From the NCBI GenBank assembly GCA_029298735.1, contig JANSLP010000013.1, forward strand, positions 124,001 to 188,000: DNA of 64,000 bases, read 5' to 3'. The notes beneath the pieces were generated by a model. It was not told the origin of the DNA and made no database searches. It saw nothing but the letters and a program-made list of their open reading frames with translations. The stretch is from Ophiostoma sp. CBS 140.51. Taxonomy: Eukaryota; Ascomycota; Sordariomycetes; Ophiostomatales; Ophiostomataceae. A program made the position numbers and the translations under genes. Of this stretch, positions 13,025 through 23,450 are shown in pieces; the first letter of the stretch is position 1; each line of letters begins with the position of its first letter.

Positions 13025-13045
13025 ATGCTTTTCTCGTCGACCTAA
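13025..13045 (+). promoter_or_regulatory. candidate uORF 2, G-beta leader
   Basis: Six-codon open frame (MLFSST then stop) about 170 nt before the G-beta start, in the C/T-rich probable leader. Two short upstream frames ahead of a signalling gene could lower or condition its translation; whether they are transcribed is unknown. Confidence 0.35.
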
Positions 13046-13193
13046 CCTCTCGAACCATCGGCTTTCAATTGACCGCGCCTCGTCAGCTCAGCTTCACCTG
13101 ACGACCAGCGATCTTCGCCGCTTTTTCTCGTCGCGTCCCCCCTTTTCCGATCTCAACACTCTCTCTCCACGATCAATCACCAAATATCCCACG

Positions 13194-14734
13194 ATGGACT
13201 CTCAACGGCAAAGCGATGTGTCGCCGGAGGCGATGCAGGCACGTATTCAGCAAGCCCGTCGCGAGGCTGAGACACTGAAGGACCGTATCAAGAGAAAGAA
13301 GGATGAGCTCGCCGATACCACACGTTAGTCTTCACCGAGGCCTTTTACTGTTTGCTCAGGCCGATTTTTTTTCCTTACGTGCCATTTTTTGTGGCATTTT
13401 TGGGTCATCGTGATGCCTTTATTATAAGCATGGTGATGGCTCTAGTAGTGCTCCCTTTTTTCTAACGTGACTGCACCCTTCTAGTTCGCGCTGTTGCCCA
13501 GCAAGCGCACGAGCCGATTTCCCGCAATCAGATGATGAAGCCGAAGCGCACGCTGAAGGGCCATCTGGCCAAAATCTACGCCATGCACTGGTCTACCGAC
13601 CGGAGACACCTTGTGTCCGCCTCGCAGGACGGCAAACTGATTATCTGGGACGCCTACACGACAAACAAGGTCCACGCTATCCCCCTCCGCTCTTCGTGGG
13701 TCATGACCTGCGCGTACGCCCCGAGCGGCAACTACGTCGCCTGCGGTGGTCTTGACAACATCTGCTCGATCTACAACTTGAACCAAAACCGTGACGGCCC
13801 CACCCGCGTCGCTCGCGAACTCTCGGGCCACGCCGGCTACCTCTCGTGCTGTCGCTTCATCAACGACCGCAGCATTCTGACCTCGTCGGGTGACATGACC
13901 TGCATGAAGTGGGACATCGAGACTGGCACGCGCGTCGTCGAGTTCGCCGACCACCTCGGCGATGTCATGAGCATCAGCCTTAATCCCACTAACCAAAACA
14001 CCTTTATCTCTGGTGCTTGTGACGCTTTCGCGAAGCTGTGGGATATCCGCGCCGGCAAGGCCGTGCAAACATTTGCCGGCCACGAGTCCGACATCAACGC
14101 CATTCAGTTCTTCCCTGACGGCCACTCGTTCGTCACCGGTTCCGACGACGCCACATGCCGCCTGTTCGATATCCGTGCTGATCGCGAGCTCAACGTCTAC
14201 GGCGTATGTTTCCCCTCTCCCCTGTATCTGCTGTTTTTTTTTACGGGCAACTGCTTGCGCCCGTATTCCAAGTCCTTGGTGAACGATATACAAATGCTAA
14301 CCGATATGATATGCTGTGTTCAGTCCGAGTCCATCCTGTGCGGTATCACGTCAGTGGCCACGTCTGTGTCTGGCCGTTTACTGTTCGCCGGCTACGACGA
14401 CTTCGAGTGCAAGGTAAGACATATCTTTCTTTCTCCAACTGTGCTACACGCCTCTTTGGCACTTTTGCGACAGCTCTGTACTTTTTTTTCTTTTTTTTTG
14501 CCCTGTTCGGCACTAACTCTTTTTTCCAGGTCTGGGACGTCACTCGCGGCGAGAAGGTCGGCTCGCTTGTCGGCCACGAGAACCGTGTCAGCTGCCTGGG
14601 TGTCAGCAACGACGGTATCAGCTTGTGCACGGGTTCTTGGGATTCTTCGGTCAGTACATACCGCTCTGTTTCTGCTCTTAATGGTCGACCACGGTTTGCT
14701 AACAACCACACAGCTCAAGATCTGGGCGTACTAA
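13194..14734 (+). CDS. heterotrimeric G-protein beta subunit
   Basis: Beta subunit of the heterotrimeric G protein; with gamma it couples pheromone, nutrient and stress receptors to cAMP and MAPK signalling, growth, sporulation and virulence traits in filamentous fungi. I place five exons: 13194-13323, 13485-14203, 14324-14413, 14530-14649 and 14714-14734, all with GT..AG introns and CTAAC-like branch sites. They join in frame to 359 residues, the length typical of the fungal family (GNB-1, SfaD). Residues about 10-43 form the charged N-terminal coiled coil that pairs with gamma. A seven-bladed WD40 propeller follows (KRTLKGHLAKIYAMHW, LIIWDAYTTNK, CMKWDIETG, KLWDIRAGK, CRLFDIRAD, VWDVTRGEK). 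The last exon is only 21 nt (LKIWAY) and completes the final blade. Confidence 0.96.
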
Positions 14735-17700
14735 GGCAGCAGCTGCCTTTTATGACGAGACGAATGCCTCATATATTACTGCTCCGACAACGAACCACCT
14801 ATGCGAAAAACTTGGCCCTATCGATCTACAAAAACAATATAAAAAAGCAACGAAGGCCGGGAACCTCCCCTCGGGATCTTTACCGACGACGGCGAATATG
14901 CGGCAAAATTTATCAACAATCTACCAGCATCTCGGTGTCATTGTCCGGTATCTCTTGCCGATAAGCGAGAAACGATAACATCATGGGTGCACCCGATAAT
15001 ACTTGTATCGGTCTAGCGAACGTGGAGGTCATACATGGCCTTCACGAGCGAATGAACCCTTTCAATATAATATGCCTGCATACCGACCAGTCGACGTCAA
15101 AGTTTCGAGCCCCCGCTTTTCGAATTCCTATAGTGGATGTTGACGTTTACTTCTGAGAAGCAGCAAGTGCTGTCTATCATTGCGTTTTTCTCTGTCTCTA
15201 TTTTGTGCGTTCGCGTTCGTGCATCCAAAGCCGGGGTTTACGAGTTGAAGCAGCGGTCCAATCTTATCTTCACGACGGCTCTCTTCGGGTACTTGTTTGC
15301 TCCCTTTTTTCTCTTTACTCTCTATCCTCTGTTTTCTCTGCTTGCTTCATTTCTTGTTTGCTAAAAGGGTTTCTTTTTCTTGCTCTGTTCTAATTTTCGG
15401 CTCTCTTTGTTTTTCCCCCGTTTTTCTGTTTACTTTCTTCTTTTGTGAACCTCTGCTTCCCTTTTTTTTTTACTTCTACCTTTGTTCTATATTCCCTTTC
15501 TCTTTTATCTTATCTTGTCCAGGACGGTTTCCTTCTTGTATAGTTGGCCGATATACTACGACATGTGCCGAGTTTCTTGTCCCGAGTCCGTTTTTAACTC
15601 TCTTCACATCTGTCTATTCTTTTTAGTTTCTCACTGTGCCCACCTCTTATCTCTCGACTTCCGACCATAGCCTTCTATCTACCAGAAGCTCACACAGTAT
15701 CTCCCTAACGATATCCTTTACCATTACTTTTTTTTATCTCTTTTCCGTTTGTCACCAAAAAAACAAGTCCATTTTTTTACCATCTCAACGTATCTTGCCG
15801 TGACTTGTAATGACCAAGCCGTACGTATATTGCTTGGTCAATGCCATGTGCCCTACTATGTCGATGAGAGAGTGTGTGAGAGAGAGAGAATGAGCTTGCT
15901 TCAAGTTGACTTGTAAGCTCGGTGCGTTCGATTTTATCGTAGCTGATGAGCCTCGATCTGTGTGGTGCACTCGGTGTGCCATTCTATATACTTCGGACTT
16001 TTTATACCATCATCATCATCGCACGTAATACCGACTGCCTTTCGACTGCACATCATGCCTACCCGCTACGTGTGTCTTGGGCACGCCTCCCTCGTATCTG
16101 CGATTCACGTGCATGGCTCTATTTTTATATAAATAAGCCTTCATATACTATGTTATGTTGTCATCTCGTGTACCAGCGACATACATCTTCGACCTTTCTC
16201 TCTCTTGTGGGCCGTTGACTCTAGCTTGTAAGCTTGGGATAGCCTCGTACGACCCTCAACATCTGGAACGGTTGTGTAATATCAAACTCACGGTGGCAAC
16301 TCGATGCAGTACCAACAACGCAATGTCGAAACGGACGAGAACACATTCATATGACGTCTAAGCCACGTGCATTATCTGTGTTTGCTGTCTTTATGTCTAT
16401 AGCATCCATGTAGTTGTCTGTTTTTACGATCCGTTATGTGCGTGTGCGATTTAGTTTCTGCCTATTCGTCTGTTGTTGACTCTATTGGTCTATATAAAAA
16501 TACATCTAAAAGGTAGATGGAATATATCTTTACTTTTACTATGTTCTATGTTGCTGGCTTTATTATGTTTGATGGGGGGTTTGATGGGAAAAAAAACGGT
16601 TGAAATTTTATAAGCACCAAAAAGAAGAGACAAAAAAGAGACAACAAGAGAGAGGAAAATGAGAAAAAATGGGAGGAGGGGGGAACGAATAAGAAGAAAA
16701 ACAAGAAAATAAATAGGGTTTTTTTAAGATGACAAGCGAAGGTTAAAAACCCAAGCCTCAAGAGATCGAACGAAACGAGCTGCATTCCTGTTCATTGCAC
16801 CTACACCCCTCTCAAGTCATACCCAGCACCAATTGTAGGCAAATTTGACTATCTGGCAACGTCAGTAGGCTAACCGTCATACTCGAGGCCGAAATCTGGA
16901 GAGACACGCGATCTCAAACCAAGAACAACATTTGGCTGGTGTCTGGATACGATCCCCCGCGGCACGTCTACTCGTATTGTTTTAGTGTGATAGTTTGACA
17001 GGAAAACGAAACATCGTGTTGGACTCGACTGGTTGGGGTCTCGACCTCGATCGTGCAAGGACTGGCTCAGCTATGATGGTCTGTTTGGTCTGTTTCTAAC
17101 CGGCCCTCGCGCCGTTTGTTTCAACACGAAGGACATGGACGAGGCTCGTGGTCTTGGCTACACAAGACTCGATCCTTTTCTTTTTCAACAAACGTGCACC
17201 TTTCACCGTGCTCAACGATGGGTAAAAGTCGATCGGTCATATCCGTATGGAGACCATCTCTTCCCAATTGTGCTGCGATCGTCACTTCTATGTCGACTAG
17301 TACAAGGAGAAGTACGCTTTAATGCAATTCATAAATTGCAATTAACTGAGATAGAAGTTCCATCCCTGCATTGATTTTCACATCTCCCCGCTCTTTGCAT
17401 CTCAACTCAGTGTTCGTTCATCTCACGCCTGTTCATCAGCAACGACGTAGCTTTCATCCTGTCTCGACAGCTTTGCATGTGCTCTGTTTTTAGACAGGCC
17501 CTGTCAGCATGATATCCGGACTATTTGCATCCAAATTGACGATACGACCTTCTCATCCATTGGGCTCACATTTACGTCGTATCACGAGAGAAATATGGCA
17601 TAAAGGGGCAGCAGATTACCATGAGTTTGGAGATGCTGTTTGCTCTTTGCCGCAGACTCCACACTGCATCGAAACCACAGAAATGCACCCAAAGTGATGC

Positions 17701-20700
17701 GCGTTATGTACTCCATACCCCCCTTTCGATTTTGATTTACCTAGTAGAAAGGACGTGCACAAAATGCCATCCTGTCGGGGCTGGGAAATGTCGATGGAAC
17801 AAGCTCCGAGGTCGTGTGTTTCGCAATGTCTGTGGTCAGCTCTGGCCAACTCCATGTCTCGCTTACTTTCTTTTGCACTTCGTCTTTCTCCATCTTCCTC
17901 TGTCCAGGCTGATTCTTTTTCTTCTCTTGTTTCCTCTCGTTTCTTATTTCTGGCCAGACCGTCACTCGCTTTCTTTTCCCATTCCGGTCTGGTCCTGATC
18001 GACAGAATATCTGCCCTGAATCGAGAGCACGTCAAAAGGATTCTGTAACACGCTAAGAAGAGGAAGAAAACGCACAGAGGGGGCAAATGCTCCGCAGGGC
18101 GAAGTCCAGCAAGTCCACTACGTCAACAAAAACGAAAAGGAGAAAAAGAGAAAAGGAAAGTCAGCAAAATGTGAGCAAAAATACGACAACCAGCTAGCTT
18201 GCAGGGACAAGGTAAAAGCCAGAACCAGGGGTCAGCCAAGGAGAAAGGAGACTAGAAGGCGAAGTGCCGATCGAACGATGGGGTTTTCTGCTCACGAGGA
18301 AGACTCCAGAGAACATCCTTTCTCGTCTTGGAAGCCCGGCGAAGCGACGGTCGGCGGTCACCTGGCCCTGTGATGCCTGTCTTGGACGAAGTCAATGTAC
18401 TTCCAGCTCATTTCCTCTCGGTATCCATGTCAGCACCGCCTGGACCAACCTGCGATCTGGCTCTCTTCTAGTTTATGCTTCTCATTATTTCTTCTGGAAG
18501 TTGTCCTGGCCGTCATCCTGCCGAGTTTGCCTTTTTGCCTCGACGCCAGCGGCCAAGCAAGGCCAGCCCCCTCGACTCTCCATCTTTCTTCATCTTTCTC
18601 CGTTGAAAAGGACAGAGACAAAAAGTAAAGAAGTCCCGACCCCATGTCGCTAAAAATTGTTCTGCAACGGACTCCGCCGCTTTCTTGCTGCAACGCCCAA
18701 TTTAGAATGGACTTGTTTAGTTTGGTGTGTTCAGGTACGGGTACGAGAGTTGACGCGCTGCATCAACGTTGGGACTGTTGGTGACAAAAAAAAAAGAGAG
18801 AGGTCGTGCGTAGGGCGTTTGCATTTATCCCACACAACAGACATTGTATCCCGTAATTGCAGTGCCCGTACGTCGACCTGCCCATTCCTGCATCTACTTT
18901 CCTCGCCGCAGCTGCCGTATCTTGATCGATGGCTGATGAGAAATCCCTGCTGCCACGCGAACGGGCAGGCGCGGCACGCTAGGATGAGGAAGGCGTGGCG
19001 GAGAGAAAAAAAAAGGAGAGAAAAATATCACCAAGGCCCAGCGGCTTCCTACCCACCATCTTCTCCTTTTTGCGCCCCGCTGGCACCGATGTTGGGCGGC
19101 TCCTGGCACTGTTTCTCCTGTTTTTGCACGCCTCGCGCCTGCCTTCTTTGCTTCTTCCATCTGCTTCTTCCCTCTTTCCACATTTGGTTCCTGCCGCAAT
19201 TTACATTTTGGCACCTTCCAATCTACACAAGACGCAACGCAGCCTTTTCACGTGGCACATAGAACGTCAACCTGCCTTTCGCTCTTTCCTCCTGCATGGT
19301 TTAAATGAAGAACCTCTTTCCCTTGGCCTCCTTTACTTCCTTGTCACCTTCCGACCACTTTGACCTCATCCCTTTCTCGTCACTTTTCGTCCCCTCATCG
19401 CCAATTTGACTACACCTCTCCTATTCTCTGCCTCGCTGCCTCATTGCCTCTGCCTCCTCCACTCCGCACGCCCGTGCCCCGTTAATTGCCTGATCAAGAG
19501 CTGCGCATAACATTGCACCCATCACACGCCGGCCAAAAAAAAAAAAGAACCAAGAATTACCCTGGCGCCACCGCAGAGACACCCTGCCGAGACAACGAAC
19601 CTCAGTCCACGCGGTCGCGCACAAACGACAACTGACATTGGCCCACGCTCCCCGCAACGCAAGCATTCAACGTTCCGTGGACGAGGCATTGCTTCACCTG
19701 GCATCAAATCACACACTTTTTGGTTGTCTTTCGTCACCCCGCCTGAGGTCCACGCTCTTCATACGCAGCCTTTGAAGCACATTTGACGATTGCGACCTCG
19801 CTCACGCCGGCGCCACTCTGTTTGACCCCCTCGACTGTTCTGAAACAGCCTGACGCATCCCAGGGGTTCAGCCTTCGCTGCTCATCCAAGCCAGAAAGGA
19901 TCGGCCCTGACGCAGTAGTCGTGTTTTCACCCCTGTTACTCGAATACGATTGTCACTTTTGCTCTTGTTCCCCTACGTCAGGCGTGGGAGAAACAAAACA
20001 GCAGGACGAGTCATTCGCAAATCCTTCACTTGTGGTTCTCTCTTTCTTTTCCCTCTCACAAGTCTCTTCCCTACACCACTTTTCCCTCGCCTAACCACCT
20101 CGTACGCCTGAGCAACACTTCGGTCTTCCCTGTCGAATACAGACGTTCTGACATTCCTCGACCATCTTCACACCTCCTTTACCCGCATTCTTGCACTTCG
20201 CAGACTTGCCGCACATTCTTCTCTATCCCACGGCCACACTGAGCTTCGAGCCCAGCTTCCATTCCACGCGGCTGCTTCTTGTGCCGCTGCATAGCTCTCA
20301 TTCCTTGCCTGTTATATTTTTACTTTTTTTTTGTATCCAGCCGTGCGGTTAGCCTCACGTTCGTGGATCCCTTGCATCTCTTTCTCATTCTCTCCCTCTC
20401 CTCCACGCCATCCGCCTCTCTCCCTTCGCCGCTCTCGCGTGGCTATTGTCTTTTGCGTGGCATCCACGTTGCATACACCTCGTGGGAGCCAACAAACTCG
20501 TTCCACACCCGCCCCTCGTCTCGTCCAACAATCATCAATCGTCTCTTCTAGACGTTCTTGTGTTGGTCTCGACCCTCTTGTTTACATCCCTCCCGCTTCC
20601 GAAAAAGGTTTCTGTTGTTGTTTTGCCGTACCCCATTAGGGAACTTTGCCAAACATCCTCGACGCCTCGTGCTCTCTGCTCAAACCACATTCTCTTACAC

Positions 20701-21052
20701 GCTGCTGCAGTCATTCTCTGACTTGGTCTTTGACTTGGCACCGGCTTCTTCCACTTCTTCCTTCCTCCTTCCTCCTTCTTTCCTTCACTAACACCCCCCC
20801 GTCACCTGAGGCCTGCTCGGTTTTGCCTTGTTCAGACCGCTCATTCTTTTGCCTTGCTTGCCTGTCGATACTCGCCGGTTGTATTATCACAATCCCCCCC
20901 CTTGTACCCTTCCTCCTTGCTCCGCCGCTGCATATCACTACTTAAATCGGAGTGACCCCCTGCTCACGCTATCACCGTCTTCCTGGTTCCCTTTTCTTCT
21001 CTTCTTCCCCTCCTCTTCTTTCTTCTTTTCTTTTCCCTTCTCTTCTTCCATC
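14735..21052. other. long intergenic region, G-beta to phosducin-like gene
   Basis: A 6.3 kb spacer with no gene I can support. The first about 1-2 kb is AT-rich and T-rich and includes the G-beta 3' end. From about 19000 to 21050 the plus strand is C/T-rich with few purine runs and, near the gene, free of ATG, consistent with a long leader of the phosducin-like gene. Open frames at 17033-17374, 18264-18653 and 18657-19262 are short, low-complexity and unrecognised. Confidence 0.5.
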
Positions 21053-22069
21053 ATGTCACAAACCGAAGCCCAAGCGGAGTTCCAACAGCTTGTCGATAAA
21101 AACAGCCAAGGCTCCGAAGAAGACCGCCATCTCCACCCTGAAGACCGTCTCGCATACAAGCAAGAAGCCGCATCTGCCGGCATTGACGACTTGGACGAAG
21201 AAGAACAGTACCGTGCCGAACAAATCGACGCCGCCATGCGTATGCCATCTCTCAACCACAGCGCCGCTGGCGCCGATTCTTACGGCTACAAGCTGCCGCC
21301 AGCATCTTTTGACTCGGGTCGTGCCACCGGTGTCAAGGGCGTCATCGCCGATGCCCGGAATTACGAGCTGGCCCGCAAGGCCACGTTCATGAACCGCGTC
21401 CGCAACGCCCGCCGCAGCGTGTTCGGCCTCAGCCATGTCAGCAACGGCTCCGTCGACAACGACAAGAAGAGCGACCTCTCGTCGGAGGAGGACGAGGACG
21501 AAGAGTCGTTCCTGGCACAGTGGCGCGAGTCTCGCCGCCGGGAACTGGAGGACGACACACGGCCCGGTGCTCACATTCGGACACGGCGGACATCACCAAG
21601 TGTCCGCATCTACGGCCGCCTCGACACCGTTGATGCTCTCGGCTACCTCGATGCCATTGAGAAGGTCGGCCGTGAGACTGTTGTTGTTGTCTTTGTCTAT
21701 GATGATGAGGTATGTTGTGTTATGATGTTACACCACACTGTTCCTTCCGTACTTCAGTACTACCACACTTATATCTTATTTTTTAATATCGATGCTAACG
21801 TTATTACCTGTTAGTGCCAAGTATCCAGTGCTGTTGAGCATGCTCTGCGGCCGTTGGTCTCGGCATACCCAGCCGTCCACTTCGTCAAGGTCCACTACGA
21901 CGACATTGAGTTTGACAATGCTGCCGTCCCGGCCATCCTGGCGTATCGGAACCAGGGTGACCTGTTCGCCAACCTGACCGGACTTATTGAGATGCTCGAC
22001 GACAAGGACGACGACGCATTCAGCAGCGAGAGCCTGCAGAAGCTCCTCCAGTCCAAGGACATTCTGTAA
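21053..22069 (+). CDS. phosducin-like protein (G-beta/gamma chaperone)
   Basis: Thioredoxin-fold phosducin-like protein, expected to help the CCT chaperonin and gamma fold and assemble G-beta, as shown for fungal BDM-1 and PhnA. Two exons, 21053-21709 and 21815-22069, separated by an intron with GTATGT donor, GCTAAC branch site and TAG acceptor, give 303 residues. The N-terminal helical part is acidic (EEDEDEESFLAQWRESRRREL at about 145-165), the region that contacts G-beta in the family. The thioredoxin-like domain follows (RIYGRLDTVDALGYLDAIEK, VVVVFVYDDE, then HFVKVHYDDIEFDNAAVPAI and LAYRNQGDLFANLTGL). No CxxC redox motif is seen, as expected for phosducins. The start ATG is the first after a long C/T tract. 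It is the next gene downstream of G-beta on the same strand. Confidence 0.92.
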
Positions 22070-23450
22070 AGTGTCTCTTCGTTAACGTCGTCGTCTCTTT
22101 CTCGTTATTGATTCCCCATTACGCTCTTCGGTCTATTTCAATCATCTCTTTGCGATACCTACCTCTTAACTCTCTTTCGTCTTAATCGTGGTCTCTATTT
22201 TGGATATTTTTTCCAATTTTTTCCTTTCTCTTTTCTACTCTATACTCTCCAGGAGACCAGCCCTCCTCATCATGGCTGCCATTACGACACTGGGATTTTC
22301 ATTTTGTCATTTGTCATTTTCATATACTTGTTTCTATTTTTTTTCTTGGTTTGGCTTTTTGATTTTTGATATGTTTTATGCGTGTTATATTGGGATCTAT
22401 CTGGAGATATCAAGCACAGCTACAGTGCGCGGGTGTGTTGACAGTGTTCTTATCAGATATGGGTGGGAAGTTTGGCCAAAAATGATACCTGCCAACGCAG
22501 ATGCCCAGTGAATGGGGCGGTACAAATATAAAGTTTCCTTTGAGATTTACCATCCTCGTCATGCCATTGCAGTGATTGTTCATTCTCGATGCTGTTTTTG
22601 AACTTTACTGTATCATATTCTTTGTGAAGCATTCTAAAATGTGGTAAAATGCCAGTCAAACGTTGTATCACTTCTGTGGCCTAGCAACTTATCTGGTTTC
22701 GATGGCAGGACGAGATGTTGCTCAAGTCGTACTGGCCTTCTAGTCATTAACTTACCAAAATATGAAAACATAAACGAGACGACATTAGCTGCTGTTCTCT
22801 TGAGATCAGTTGTCACGATGTCCTTCTGGATAGGAGTTGCCAACAGAGGTTGAAAAGTCACGTGCATTAGCGACCTGCGACACGTTCGGTGCTCTACAAG
22901 TCTTATGTCTTTTTTTGTCTAACATTTGCAATGCATTTCATTCAGCCCGAGAAGGCCTGTCAATTGATTTCTGAATCTGATTGAAGATGAAAGTGCTGTC
23001 GCGATGAAAGTCGTGATGCGATGCGATGGATACACTTGGTAAACACACTACTAAATGTAGTTTTCTGTTTGCCTTGATTGCCCATATAACACCCACGCAT
23101 TTCTCGACTTGCAAATATTTATTCTTATTGTTTCAGGGCCACTGTCACTCATTGTTATCGATTTATTTTATTTTATTTTATTTTATTTTATATTGTGTTC
23201 CTCTTTGGAACAGCTATCTAGTAGTTGATCTACTATGCTCAGTTTCCTTCTTGCAAACACCAAACAAAAATGACTTCCCAGTGCAAGTCTTGCAGCTTAT
23301 ATAAACAAATGAGACAGAAAAGCAAACAAAGAAAGCCTTGGACCATATATGAAAGAAAAAAAAAAACAGGAAAACAAAACAGATTCAAACGCTGAATTCA
23401 TTAAACATCATGTATCATCACCAAGCTTCGTCTTTTTTCGCTTCATCCGC
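22070..23450. other. convergent intergenic region, phosducin-like / Hsp104
   Basis: About 1.4 kb between the 3' ends of two converging genes. It is AT-rich, contains a pentanucleotide repeat (annotated separately) and a TCACGTG near 22858. No exon-like coding pattern is visible. Confidence 0.55.
23166..23200. repeat. (TTTTA)7 microsatellite
   Basis: Seven perfect tandem copies of TTTTA, read directly from the sequence, in the AT-rich spacer between two converging genes. It probably arose by slippage; no function is suggested. Confidence 0.95.

Larger units (their letters stand above)
8451..13193. other. long intergenic region upstream of the G-beta gene
   Basis: A 4.7 kb region holding the 3' end of the acetoacetyl-CoA synthetase transcript and the upstream region of the G-beta gene. 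From about 12000 to 13190 the plus strand is heavily C/T-rich, as expected of a long leader or promoter. Open frames such as 10114-10653 and 11124-11546 have no recognisable domain and biased composition, so I do not call them genes. The motif TACTCCGTAC is at 11421-11430 and ACGGAGTA at 11746-11753. I looked for a tRNA at the box-B-like GGGTTCAACCCCGG near 12615 and found no fold. Confidence 0.5.
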
